A stretch of DNA of 64,000 nt from a bacterium (GCA_026416715.1 JAOAEQ010000010.1:1-64000); one strand, 5' to 3'. Shown: positions 8,302 through 19,602, counted from the stretch's first letter. Notes: generated by a model from the sequence alone, not told the origin. Program-made: numbers and translations.

Positions 8302-9126
8302 TTATTTTGCTTTTCGCTCTTCTTCGAGTCGTTTTCTACCATCTTCGAAAAACGGTTCCGCGAATTCAGAATCCCAGGTTCGCTCTTCAAACGTCCGATT
8401 GGTAACGGTGTTCAGGAACCGGTCGAAATCGGCAAAATAACTGCCGTAAATATGGAAACTATCCGCAATATCAACATACCGACCGACTTTAACCTCTTGA
8501 TTGATCCTATCGCTGATTTGGCTCGCGATTCGTTTCTGCAAATCTGTTAATGCGAAAATGTTCATAAACGCAGCTTTATATCCATCTCGGGAACGCCAAT
8601 GCGTATTCATATTTAGAACCGGGATACCAGATTCATTGGGTAATAACCGACACCAGACACGCTGTAAACATGGCGGATCTTCAGTTGGCGGGTCGGTTAA
8701 TACGTTCCAGGTTATCGCTTGCGCTCGACGGGAATATCCCGCTTCTGATAGTTTTTTAACGATATACTCAATCTGATTAATTACTTTCCCACCGATTTTA
8801 TAATTGAATAACCGTTCGTGGTAAGTATACGTCCATTTCCCTTCTTCCGGTTTAATCCAATGGTCATGCACTCCTTCAACTACTTCCTGCCGATATATTT
8901 CTAAATCTTCTAATCCCGCAGGAAACGACCGATGGATTCGTGGTTCTTTAAACGGGTCGAGACAAACCATAACCATGGTACAATCGCGACTTGGCGGGTC
9001 GTCCGGCTTATCATATTCAGTTTTAATCGCAACGCCTTGCTCCCAACAAGCTAGTACCGCTTTCTCCCATGTTTCTGGTAACGTCTCTCCTTGAACCATT
9101 AAAACAGGTATATTCCCATTTTGCAT
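8302..9126 (-). CDS. thymidylate synthase-like protein (divergent family member)
   Basis: This 274-residue protein carries spaced remnants of the thymidylate synthase/dCMP hydroxymethylase signature. The probable nucleophile is C153 in EDPPCLQRVW, matching the PPCH/PPCL loop of thymidylate synthases. THWRSRDGYKAAFMNIFAL (about 175-193) corresponds to the RSxDxxLGxPFN segment, and DSFHIYG (222-228) to the DxHxY nucleotide-binding motif. The N-terminal third is unlike classical ThyA and closer in style to archaeal-type synthases. The family transfers a one-carbon unit from methylenetetrahydrofolate to C5 of a pyrimidine monophosphate. Whether this protein makes dTMP or acts on another pyrimidine cannot be told. 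It stands alone, divergent from the next gene, with no folate gene nearby. Confidence 0.7.
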   Translation of the reverse strand: MQNGNIPVLMVQGETLPETWEKAVLACWEQGVAIKTEYDKPDDPPSRDCTMVMVCLDPFKEPRIHRSFPAGLEDLEIYRQEVVEGVHDHWIKPEEGKWTYTYHERLFNYKIGGKVINQIEYIVKKLSEAGYSRRAQAITWNVLTDPPTEDPPCLQRVWCRLLPNESGIPVLNMNTHWRSRDGYKAAFMNIFALTDLQKRIASQISDRINQEVKVGRYVDIADSFHIYGSYFADFDRFLNTVTNRTFEERTWDSEFAEPFFEDGRKRLEEERKAK

Positions 9127-9475
9127 GTTGTTGTATTCCTTTCTGATGAATGATAAGTTACTTAAAAATATCTGCTAAAATGTATTTATTAATTTTCCTA
9201 CTCTAGAAGCAAGTTCGCCAATGGAGAATTTGCTCTTCTGCTGATATTATTTAAGTTAAACAAACGCCCTAATGGTGAGTTTACTGCCGAATTATTGTCG
9301 CTGTGTAACGCTTTTGTACTCGCTTGTCCCGTATAGTTCTTTCATTATTATTTTTCAAATAATTAAAAGCATATCATAAAATAAATCAAAAATACTATAT
9401 CAAATTTAACCATAAAGTCACTTAACACAAAGTAATCCTATTCAATTTATCTTAGTATCTTCGTATCGTGGTGGT

Positions 9476-9503
9476 TTGACTTAGGTTTTAATGTAGTTAA
9501 TAT
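9476..9503 (+). promoter_or_regulatory. probable promoter of the aminotransferase gene, in a 462-base intergenic region
   Basis: The divergent gap 9127-9588 is AT-rich and non-coding. A TTGACT at 9476-9481 and a TAATAT at 9498-9503 are separated by 16 bases and face the aminotransferase. An imperfect hairpin (AGCAAGTTC at 9208 pairing with GAATTTGCT at 9226) lies in the leader of the opposite gene. Nothing else is recognised in the gap. Confidence 0.45.
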
Positions 9504-9588
9504 CAGTTAATATTGTTAGTTACTCTAGTTTAAGCTATAATTATCTATTACGTTATCAATATAAAATCCATTTAGGAGGATTTATTCT

Positions 9589-10776
9589 ATGAAATTAGCG
9601 GCACGTACTACCCGGATCGAAGCATCACCGACGCTAGCGATTTCTGCAAAAGCTGCACAGATGAAAAAACAGGGGATTCCAGTCATTGATTTCGGAGTCG
9701 GTGAACCGGATTTCGATACGCCGGAAAATATCAAACAAGCGGGAATTAAAGCGATTCAAGATGGGTTCACCAAATATACTCCTGCTGCAGGGTTGCCAGC
9801 GTTAAAAGAAGCGATTTGTGAAAAACTGAAAAAAGAAAATGGGTTAGAATATACTCCGGCGCAGATTATCGTTTCCTGCGGTGCGAAACATGTTTTATAT
9901 AATATCATGATAGCGCTTCTTGAAGCTGGTGACGATGCATTACTCCCCGCGCCATATTGGGTAACCTTCCCGGAACAGATTAAACTAGCGGATGCGAATG
10001 TTATTGTAATTAATACCGAAGAGAAGAATGATTTTAAGATTACCCCTGACCAGTTGAAACAAGCGATTACTCCGAAAACTAAACTGCTGATTCTAAATAG
10101 TCCATCGAATCCTACCGGCTGCGTATATACTAAAAAAGAATTAGAAGCTATCGCTGACATCTGCGTGAAAAACAATATCGTGGTTGTTTCAGATGAATGC
10201 TATGAAAAAATCGTTTATGACGGTGTTGAACAGGTCAGTATTGCTACGTTAGGAAAAGAAATATACGATTTAACCATCGTAGTTAATGCGGTTTCAAAAA
10301 CATATTCGATGACCGGCTGGCGAATCGGGTTTGCTGCCGGGCCGACCGATGTTATTAAAGCGATGAGTGAAATTCAGAGTCATGCGACCAGTAACCCGAC
10401 AACCTTTGCGCAGATTGGCGCTATTGAAGCGTATAAAGGACCACAAGATAGCGTAAAAATGATGGTTGCAGAATTCGATAAACGACGGAAACTGTTGGTG
10501 GATGGATTAAATTCGATTCCAGGCGTTTCCTGTCGGGTGCCAAAAGGCGCATTTTATGCGTTTCCGAATGTTAGCGGATTGTATGGTAAAACATTTAACG
10601 GGAAAAAAATAACCAATTCGCTGGAATTATCCGCATATCTGCTTGATGTCGCGCAAATAGCAGTCGTGCCTGGGTCAGCGTTCGGTGCAGATAATTATTT
10701 ACGGTTTTCGTATGCTACTGCAACGAAAAATGTTATTGAAGGTGTAGAACGAATGAAAAAAGCGGTCGCATTCTAA
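9589..10776 (+). CDS. aspC: PLP-dependent aminotransferase, aspartate aminotransferase family
   Basis: At 395 residues this is a full-length class I aminotransferase of the thermophile/Bacillus-type (I-gamma) aspartate aminotransferase group. Visible family marks are VIDFGVGEPDFDTPENI near the N-terminus, the Asn loop LNSPSNPTGCVY, the cofactor aspartate in VVSDECYE, the Schiff-base lysine in AVSKTYSMTGWRIGF, and the substrate-carboxylate arginine in NYLRFSYA. These enzymes exchange the amino group between aspartate (sometimes other amino or keto acids such as prephenate) and 2-oxoglutarate. The start has a strong AGGAGG about 9 bases upstream. It is transcribed alone, with a promoter upstream and a terminator after it. 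Confidence 0.92.
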   Translation: MKLAARTTRIEASPTLAISAKAAQMKKQGIPVIDFGVGEPDFDTPENIKQAGIKAIQDGFTKYTPAAGLPALKEAICEKLKKENGLEYTPAQIIVSCGAKHVLYNIMIALLEAGDDALLPAPYWVTFPEQIKLADANVIVINTEEKNDFKITPDQLKQAITPKTKLLILNSPSNPTGCVYTKKELEAIADICVKNNIVVVSDECYEKIVYDGVEQVSIATLGKEIYDLTIVVNAVSKTYSMTGWRIGFAAGPTDVIKAMSEIQSHATSNPTTFAQIGAIEAYKGPQDSVKMMVAEFDKRRKLLVDGLNSIPGVSCRVPKGAFYAFPNVSGLYGKTFNGKKITNSLELSAYLLDVAQIAVVPGSAFGADNYLRFSYATATKNVIEGVERMKKAVAF

Positions 10777-10895
10777 AAGAGTTTGCGTTAAATGGGATAC
10801 CGCAGCGGCATTTCCAAATGCTCCCGCAGCGCAGGTTAGAACGTTATCATAATTATATAAGTTTCGGGTAATTTGCGGAATAATTTAAGTTTCGT

Positions 10896-10929
10896 AAGCG
10901 CAGAGGAACCAGTTTTCTGCGCTTTTTTA
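10896..10929 (+). terminator. rho-independent terminator after the aminotransferase
   Basis: AAGCGCAGA pairs exactly with TCTGCGCTT around a 10-12 base loop, followed at once by TTTTTAT. It lies 120 bases after the aminotransferase stop. The rest of the 388-base gap up to 11165 (about 10930-11164) shows nothing recognisable. Confidence 0.85.
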
Positions 10930-11164
10930 TAAATTATAAATAGAGAAGAGAGTAGATTGGTTTTTGTCGAGCAATTTGCTTTCGGTAAACGAAATCAATC
11001 GGTGGTTCGTTTTAGAAAACGATATACCATGTTAACCGTGAGCGAAAGATTCGGCGAAGATTTCAAGCTGGTTTAGCTAAGGATGACATGAGTTATTCAC
11101 GTTAGAACTTGACAGTTTGATTTCGATTGAGTGTAATAAAATAAATCTGCGGAATCGGTGTTTT

Positions 11165-12037
11165 ATGAATTTAAAACAATATTTTCGAGAACGGCGGAAT
11201 CTGGTTAATCACTCGTTACGTCGCTGTTTCCCGAAAAAAGAGAAGTATACCAAAACTTTATGGAACGCAATGCATTATTCGGTGTTTACTGACGGGAAAC
11301 GGTTACGTCCGATACTGGCGATTGCAGCGTATGAAGCGGTAAACAAACAATCTGATGCGAAACACAATGAAGCGTTACTAGCCGCATGCTGTGCATTAGA
11401 GTTTATCCATACCAGTTCACTCATTTTAGATGACCTACCCTGTATGGATAATTCTGATATCCGTAGGGATAAACCGTCAAACCATATCGTTTTCGGAGAA
11501 GGACCGGCGCTGCTAGCAGCGGATGCGTTATTAACCTACGCTTTTGAAATTTTATCCGCAAAAGTTCCGCCGAAATACTGTATTCCGATATCAGCGATAT
11601 TAGCTGAATCTGTCGGTCCGAAAGGAATGATTGGCGGGCAGGTGATTGATATCAAATATCGCGGACGTCCTGCGAGTTATAAAACGTTAAAATATATTCA
11701 TACCCATAAAACCGGAGCGCTATTTGTAGCCGCAGCAACTATCGGAGCGACATTAGCGAATGCAAATGCGAAACAAATCAAATCGTTAGTTGATTACTCT
11801 TCTCATATCGGGTTAGCATATCAGATAACCGATGATATTTTAGATGTTATCCAAGCACCGCATCATCCACGGATTGTTCATCCGGAAGTTAATTTCGCGT
11901 CTACGTTAGGGGTTGATAAAGCGAAAAAAACGGTGGCTACATTGGTTAATCAAGCGTTGGAGAGTATACAACAGTTAAACCATCACGCAGACCCATTACG
12001 CGAAATCGCTAAGTATATTGGAAAAAGAACTCAATAA
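11165..12037 (+). CDS. ispA: polyprenyl diphosphate synthase (farnesyl/geranylgeranyl type)
   Basis: The protein has about 290 residues with the trans-isoprenyl diphosphate synthase fold. The first aspartate-rich motif is DDLPCMDNSD (starting at D88), the DDx4D form usual in bacterial FPP synthases. The second is DDILDV near 223. GKRLRP near the N-terminus and IGGQVIDIK in the middle are also diagnostic. It condenses isopentenyl diphosphate with allylic diphosphates to C15 or C20 products for quinones, undecaprenyl phosphate and other lipids. The ATG at 11165 gives the family's normal N-terminus (MNLKQYFRERRN). An in-frame ATG at 11117 would add 16 residues of no similarity. A radical SAM gene follows 62 bases later on the same strand. 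Product chain length cannot be read with confidence. Confidence 0.88.
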   Translation: MNLKQYFRERRNLVNHSLRRCFPKKEKYTKTLWNAMHYSVFTDGKRLRPILAIAAYEAVNKQSDAKHNEALLAACCALEFIHTSSLILDDLPCMDNSDIRRDKPSNHIVFGEGPALLAADALLTYAFEILSAKVPPKYCIPISAILAESVGPKGMIGGQVIDIKYRGRPASYKTLKYIHTHKTGALFVAAATIGATLANANAKQIKSLVDYSSHIGLAYQITDDILDVIQAPHHPRIVHPEVNFASTLGVDKAKKTVATLVNQALESIQQLNHHADPLREIAKYIGKRTQ

Positions 12038-12092
12038 TAATTACACGGATTCACCGTCGCTATAATCTTGTTTGAAAGGCGCTGTAATCATT
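12036..12092. repeat. second copy of the GATTACAC-type intergenic repeat
   Basis: The sequence AATTACACGGATTCACCG is followed by GGCGCTGTAATCA, resembling the element at 6286-6368 with the middle shortened. It fills the gap between the prenyl synthase and the radical SAM gene. Confidence 0.4.
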
Positions 12093-12099
12093 TTCAATT

Positions 12100-13326
12100 A
12101 TGTTATTTGAGAACGGTAAACTTAATCCTGGATATCTAAAACTCGATTTATATTGTCGAGGAATTAAAATAGATGCAAGTTGTGAACTGGAAAAAGATGC
12201 CCGAACTGTGCTCCGAACCCGAGCAGGGTTGGGTAGCGGGCTCGAAGCTATCTTGCCGGATAACCTTTATACCAACATTCCGTTAGAAGAACATTTTGTT
12301 GCTCATACCCCTTACGTACTCAAGAAAGAAAATGGACAATATGCGATATATCGCGATGGACAATTTGTATGTCAAATTCGTCTGCCGAAACGACCGAAAT
12401 TTTATGATATGAAAACGAGTAGCGGAAAAATCATGTCATCAATTGGGGTGATGCAAGGAACGTATCTCGGAATATATCCAACAGAAACCTGCGGGTATTG
12501 GAAAGAAGATATAAACTGCAAATTCTGTTCAGTCGGACTAAATCTCGGAGTACAGGATTCAGCAGAGAAATCAGTACAGGATGTTCTAGAAACTGTTCTT
12601 GCCGCACATGAAGAAGAGAAAATCACGTTCGTTCACTTTAATACCGGAACCTATCAGGTCGGGTTATGCCCGAAAATCGAACTGGATGAATTAGAACCTT
12701 ATATCACCCCGGTTAAGAAAAAAACCGGATTATTGGTTGGAGTGCAAACTCCGCCTGCACCGGATTTAACCCGATATAATAAACTTCGGGATATGGGGGT
12801 TGACCACGTTTCGTTCTGTTTCGAATTATGGAACGATACAATCTTGAACGAACTCTGCCCAGGGAAAGCTACGGTTATCGGAAAAAAGCGGTATCTTGAC
12901 GCCATTGAATATTGCGCGAAAATATTCAAACCAGGTGCGGTTTCCGGAGAGATTATCGCTGGATTAGAACCGGTTGAAGATACGCTCGCTGCAATTGAAT
13001 GGATAACCGACCATGGCGCATTTCCGACCATTTGTATTTTTCGACCTTGTGTCGGGACAAAACTGCAAGATTGGAATCCACCGGATACCGATGCTATGGT
13101 TCCAGTATTTCGGAGAATGTATGAAGCATGTATTGAAAAGAATGTGCCGATTGGAATTGCGCCGAATGTTCATGTGAGTTTGGTGCTGTTACCGGTTGAA
13201 GGTAGATATTTTGTCACCCAGAAAACCTTCAGCTTCCGCACGAAAGAAATGATGATGAATTCACTTAAATATCTCTTCCGCGGATATTTCTATACCCGCC
13301 TGTGGTTGCATAAAGTAACGCATTAA
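12100..13326 (+). CDS. radical SAM protein with unusual CX8CX2C cluster motif
   Basis: This 408-residue protein shows a radical SAM domain in its middle. Three cysteines (C131, C140, C143) in CGYWKEDINCKFC should hold the 4Fe-4S cluster, with wider spacing than the standard CX3CX2C. Downstream are alternating strands and helices of the barrel (VHFNTGTYQ, GLLVGVQTPPAPDL, VDHVSFCFEL, SGEIIAGLEPVEDT). The first 120 residues are a separate domain. Radical SAM enzymes make a deoxyadenosyl radical to start difficult reactions; here the substrate is unknown. The gene follows the prenyl diphosphate synthase by 62 bases on the same strand, and the gap holds a degenerate intergenic repeat. A lipid-related job is possible but unproven. 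Confidence 0.75.
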   Translation: MLFENGKLNPGYLKLDLYCRGIKIDASCELEKDARTVLRTRAGLGSGLEAILPDNLYTNIPLEEHFVAHTPYVLKKENGQYAIYRDGQFVCQIRLPKRPKFYDMKTSSGKIMSSIGVMQGTYLGIYPTETCGYWKEDINCKFCSVGLNLGVQDSAEKSVQDVLETVLAAHEEEKITFVHFNTGTYQVGLCPKIELDELEPYITPVKKKTGLLVGVQTPPAPDLTRYNKLRDMGVDHVSFCFELWNDTILNELCPGKATVIGKKRYLDAIEYCAKIFKPGAVSGEIIAGLEPVEDTLAAIEWITDHGAFPTICIFRPCVGTKLQDWNPPDTDAMVPVFRRMYEACIEKNVPIGIAPNVHVSLVLLPVEGRYFVTQKTFSFRTKEMMMNSLKYLFRGYFYTRLWLHKVTH

Positions 13327-13380
13327 TCTATTTTCCTAAAAACACCGCATGTTATCTTTCTTTATTCAGAATTATTTTTT

Positions 13381-13783
13381 TTAATAGTGTAGACCATGAA
13401 CCACATGTAGCGAAGAAGCAAATTTATTTAACCATAGCAAAATATAAGCGGAATTATACTGTGGATTCTTTAGAATGATCGATTTAATATCTTCAATATC
13501 TCGCGGTCTTCCAGCAATAATTTTATGGATAATAACATCTTCAAGCGTTGCAAATTTAACGTTTACTTTACCAATTTTAATCGATCGCGCTCGCTGTATT
13601 GCTTGATGCTCATACGGAGAAAAAGAAAAAATAAAATCAATATCAATTTCCTAATGTAATATCAATATCCTTCGTCAACCGAGGTTCGCCATAAATTAAC
13701 ACCGCTTGTCCCCCGATGACCATATATGGCATATTATGTCGATTTAATTCAGTGACTATTCTTTGAATGAGTTTGTCGAACAC
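13381..13783 (-). pseudogene. decayed MNT/AbiEii-type nucleotidyltransferase
   Basis: Reading the minus strand from a GTG at 13783 (ribosome site AAGGTGG 6 bases upstream) gives VFDKLIQRIVTELNRHNM, MPYMVIGGQAVLIYGEPR and LTKDIDITLGN, then a TGA. This is the start of a nucleotidyltransferase with the GG...DxD motif. Changing frame at about 13650 gives the C-terminal half: IDFIFSFSPYEHQAIQRAR, then FATLEDVIIHKIIAGRPRD-type residues, ending at a TAA at 13381-13383. Intact relatives, as I recall them, have about 40-50 residues between these two parts, so both a deletion and a frame loss occurred. The joint shows two copies of AATATCAAT. The protein would have been the toxin-like or enzyme member of a two-gene module with the small upstream gene. 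Confidence 0.75.
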
Positions 13784-13973
13784 TATTAACCACCTTTGCA
13801 ATTTTAATTTTTATTTCTAGCCCTTCAAGCGGATCCTTAACCGGAAGGATTCCAAGCGATTTTGCTTCTTGATACAATGCATTAACAATCTGAAAATTTC
13901 TCCTAATATCAACTTTTTCTTTGCGAATTTCTGCCCGTCTAAATTGTTCCCACATTTTAGTATTTTTTATCAT
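13749..13973 (-). CDS. small partner protein of the decayed nucleotidyltransferase module
   Basis: The frame encodes 74 residues from the ATG at 13973, or 68 from the ATG at 13955 (MWEQFRRAEI), which fits the usual start of such partners better. The body is helical and charged (FQIVNALYQEAKSLG, then PVKDPLEGLEIKIKIAKVVN). I recall this short-protein-plus-nucleotidyltransferase arrangement from many bacterial genomes, with the small gene first and overlapping the second, as here (35-base overlap). It may serve as the antidote or a binding partner. With its partner destroyed, this intact frame is probably a remnant. Confidence 0.6.
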   Translation of the reverse strand: MIKNTKMWEQFRRAEIRKEKVDIRRNFQIVNALYQEAKSLGILPVKDPLEGLEIKIKIAKVVNSVRQTHSKNSH

Positions 13974-14228
13974 AGTTTTAAAATTATGCTTTTATTGTAA
14001 ACCTTTTTATGTTATTAATCAAGTTGAATTAAATTTTTTAACGCATAACACTGTTCAAATAAATTAACCATTTTCTTTGTATTTTTAACGGAGCGAAAAC
14101 GGAATTGAACGGAACAATTCCGTATTTACTCCATTCACTCCGTATCAAAACTATATACTATAAAAATTTTCTGAATTTATCGGGGTTCATAATAAACTAA
14201 AATTATTGTAAATATTAAATTTAAGCCG

Positions 14229-14257
14229 TTGACAATAAAGCAAATGTATGGTAGAAT
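14229..14257 (+). promoter_or_regulatory. sigma70-type promoter of gyrB-gyrA
   Basis: TTGACA at 14229-14234 and TAGAAT at 14252-14257 are separated by exactly 17 bases. This predicts a start near 14264 and a leader of about 235 bases. The 524-base gap 13974-14497 is very AT-rich. It also holds a hairpin (ACGGAATTG at 14099 pairing with CAATTCCGT at 14115). No DnaA-box cluster was seen. Confidence 0.75.
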
Positions 14258-14491
14258 ATTTATGGTAAAATAATTAATATAAATCTATGATTTTATTAGA
14301 GTTAAATTGTTTACGTTACAAAAAAGTACACAAAATGTAAATCTGTTATTTTTTTATCAGAAATAAGTCAAGTTAATTACCTTAAATAATTGAAAAAAAA
14401 TTATTTTAAAGAAAGTAATGATGATAATTTTATCCCATAAGTTTGTTAGTCAAAATTTCGTTTGATTTGAATGAAAAATAAAAGGGAGTGA

Positions 14492-16987
<2,496 letters not shown>

Positions 16988-17070
16988 ATAACCTATACCA
17001 CGGAGAAACGAACCAATGAAAGAACAGAAAATCGATATTTTCTTTCATTCTTTTCGTTTTTAACTGAACT

Positions 17071-19536
17071 ATGTTTGACCAACGAGAACGAGTTGTTTCA
17101 GTACATATTGAAGATGAAATGAAGAAGTCGTATATCGACTACGCAATGAGTGTTATTGTCGGTCGTGCGTTACCGGAGGTACGCGACGGATTGAAACCGG
17201 TCCATCGTCGGATTATCTATGATATGTATCTGCAGGGGATGATGTCAAATAAACCTTATAAAAAATGTGCCGCTATTGTTGGTGATACGATTAAGTTATT
17301 TCATCCCCATGGGGAAATGGCAATCTACGATGCGTTAGTTCGATTCGCGCAAGATTTCGCCTGCCGGTACCCGTTAATTGATGGTCAAGGGAACTTTGGT
17401 TCAATTGACGGCGACCCACCAGCTGCATATCGGTATACCGAAGCACGATTATCTGCTATTGCGGAAGAGATGCTTGTAGATATTGATAAAGATACGGTTA
17501 ATTTTGTTCCGAATTTTGATGAATCTACGACCGAACCTACCGTGTTACCATGCCGGATTCCGAATCTCCTCATCAATGGGTCATCTGGAATAGCCGTCGG
17601 TATGGCAACCAACATTCCACCACATAACCTCAATGAAGTTGTTGACGCTTTAATTCTTCTGATTGATAAACCAGAAGCGAGCTTAGAAGAAATTATGCAG
17701 GTTCTTCCTGGTCCTGATTTTCCGACCGGCGCACAGATTCTCGGTCGAGAAGGTATTATCGAAGCATACCGCACGGGCAAAGGAAAAATTGTTATCCGCG
17801 CGCAAGCGATGATTGAAACGTTAAAGGGCGGGAAAACCCAGATTGTTGTAAATGAAATCCCCTATCAAGTGAATAAAGCGAATTTGATTGAATCCATTGC
17901 GAGTTTAGTCCGAGAAAAAAAGATTGAAGGGATTTCCGATTTGCGCGATGAATCGGATCGAGAAGGAATGCGCATTGTTATTGAGTTAAAAAAAGATGCG
18001 ATTCCGCAAGTGGTGCTGAATCAGTTATACAAACATACCCAGTTACAGGATTCTTTTGGTATTATCAATCTCGCTCTGGTTGATGGCAGTCCACGATATT
18101 TATCGCTGCCCAAAATGCTCTTATTATTTATTGAGCATCGGAAAGAAGTGGTTACGCGAAGAACGAAATTCGAGTTGCGTAAAGCGCAAGATCGAGCGCA
18201 TATCTTAGAAGGACTAAAAATTGCGCTTGACCATCTAGATGCGGTAATTAACCTTATCCGAGCATCGAAAACGCCGGAGGAAGCTCGCGATGGGCTTATG
18301 ACAAAATTCGGATTAACGGAAACGCAAGCGTTAGCGATATTAGCGATGCGGTTACAACAACTAACTGGGCTTGAACGGCAGAAAATTGACGATGAATATC
18401 GTGAGTTGATCAAAACGATTGAATATTTAAATTCAATATTGCGGAACCCGAAAATGGTCTTAGATATTATTAAAAAAGAATTGCGTGAAGTTAAAGAGAA
18501 ACATGGAGATAAACGGCGAACCCAAATTGTGGATGCAGAAGGTGATTTTGAAATGGAAGATTTAATTGCTGAAGAGAATATGGTCGTAACCATTACGCAC
18601 GGGGGATATATTAAACGGATATCACCGTCAACCTACCATACGCAACGGCGTGGTGGAGTCGGAGTAACGGGAATGGAAACAAAAGAAGAAGATTTCGTTG
18701 AGCAGCTTTTCATAGCGTCAACGCATGACTACATTCTCTTCTTTACGGATAAAGGTAAAGTGCATTGGTTGAAAGTATACGAAATCCCGCAAGGTGGTCG
18801 AGCTGCAAAAGGGAAAGCGATCGTGAACTTGCTTGAAATTTCACCGGAAGAAAAAATCACTGCGGGCATCCCGGTTCGAGAGTTCGATTCAGAACATTAT
18901 ATCGTTATGGTAACTGAACAAGGAATCATTAAAAAAACCGAGCTTGCGGCATTCAGTAATCCGAGAAAAGGCGGGATTATCGCGGTATCACTCGAACCCG
19001 GCGATAAATTGGTAGAAGCGAAATTAACTAATGGACATCAGCAGATTCTCATTGGAACCAAACAAGGTAAGGCGATTCGCTTTCCAGAAACAGATGTTCG
19101 TCCCATGGGCAGAACCGCACAAGGGGTTCGCGGAATCCGATTAGAAAAAGATGATATTGTTATCGGTATGGAAATTGTCCAAGAAGGCGGAACCTTATTA
19201 ACCGTTTGTGAAAATGGGTATGGTAAACGAACTGAAATTAGTGAATATCGCATTCAGAGTCGTGGCGGCAAAGGAGTGATAAATATTAAAACTGATGAAC
19301 GTAATGGAATGGTGGTTGGAATCAAAGAAGTTATTGATTCGGATAAAATGATGCTTATCACCAGCAAAGGTATGGTTATCCAATGTCCGATATCTGAAAT
19401 TCGGTCAATTTCGCGAAATACAAAAGGGGTTCGATTAATCCGATTGGAAGAAGGGGATAAAGTCGCTGCCGTAGCTCGACTCGGAGAAAAAGAAAATGAA
19501 AACGGAGAACCCGAACCTGCTGCAGCGAAACTATAA
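17071..19536 (+). CDS. gyrA: DNA gyrase subunit A
   Basis: The 821-residue breakage-reunion subunit has the catalytic Y122 with R121 in AAYRYTEARLS, at exactly E. coli numbering. The winged-helix region starts MFDQRERVVSVHIEDEMKKS. The C-terminal DNA-wrapping domain has the GyrA box YHTQRRGGVGVTG and a second related blade motif (IQSRGGKGV), which marks it as GyrA rather than ParC. In the quinolone-contact helix, residues 82-83 are Glu-Met (HPHGEMAIYD) where E. coli has Asp-Ser; Asp87 is kept. It is transcribed with gyrB and ends before a strong terminator. The acidic C-terminal tail is short. Confidence 0.97.
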   Translation: MFDQRERVVSVHIEDEMKKSYIDYAMSVIVGRALPEVRDGLKPVHRRIIYDMYLQGMMSNKPYKKCAAIVGDTIKLFHPHGEMAIYDALVRFAQDFACRYPLIDGQGNFGSIDGDPPAAYRYTEARLSAIAEEMLVDIDKDTVNFVPNFDESTTEPTVLPCRIPNLLINGSSGIAVGMATNIPPHNLNEVVDALILLIDKPEASLEEIMQVLPGPDFPTGAQILGREGIIEAYRTGKGKIVIRAQAMIETLKGGKTQIVVNEIPYQVNKANLIESIASLVREKKIEGISDLRDESDREGMRIVIELKKDAIPQVVLNQLYKHTQLQDSFGIINLALVDGSPRYLSLPKMLLLFIEHRKEVVTRRTKFELRKAQDRAHILEGLKIALDHLDAVINLIRASKTPEEARDGLMTKFGLTETQALAILAMRLQQLTGLERQKIDDEYRELIKTIEYLNSILRNPKMVLDIIKKELREVKEKHGDKRRTQIVDAEGDFEMEDLIAEENMVVTITHGGYIKRISPSTYHTQRRGGVGVTGMETKEEDFVEQLFIASTHDYILFFTDKGKVHWLKVYEIPQGGRAAKGKAIVNLLEISPEEKITAGIPVREFDSEHYIVMVTEQGIIKKTELAAFSNPRKGGIIAVSLEPGDKLVEAKLTNGHQQILIGTKQGKAIRFPETDVRPMGRTAQGVRGIRLEKDDIVIGMEIVQEGGTLLTVCENGYGKRTEISEYRIQSRGGKGVINIKTDERNGMVVGIKEVIDSDKMMLITSKGMVIQCPISEIRSISRNTKGVRLIRLEEGDKVAAVARLGEKENENGEPEPAAAKL

Positions 19537-19564
19537 CCTTATCATCATTGAAGTTTCCAAATGT

Positions 19565-19602
19565 AAGCGAATTGAGAATGCAATTCTTAATTCGCTTTTT
19601 TT
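19565..19602 (+). terminator. rho-independent terminator of gyrB-gyrA
   Basis: A 15-base arm starting AAGCGAATT pairs with its complement (one G-T wobble) around a 3-base loop, followed by seven T residues. It starts 29 bases after the gyrA stop. Confidence 0.9.

Noticed and set aside
9127-9475. Possible riboswitch or small RNA in the gap between the thymidylate-synthase-like gene and the aminotransferase
   Set aside because: Only an imperfect 9-base stem was found. No known riboswitch core motif was recognised.
14099-14123. Hairpin ACGGAATTG...CAATTCCGT as a terminator
   Set aside because: No gene ends nearby in the direction in which it would be followed by T residues; the stem is only nine bases.
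18021-18593. A 190-codon minus-strand frame inside gyrA
   Set aside because: It is the shadow of the conserved gyrA coding strand: Ser/Arg-rich, without an initiation signal or family likeness.
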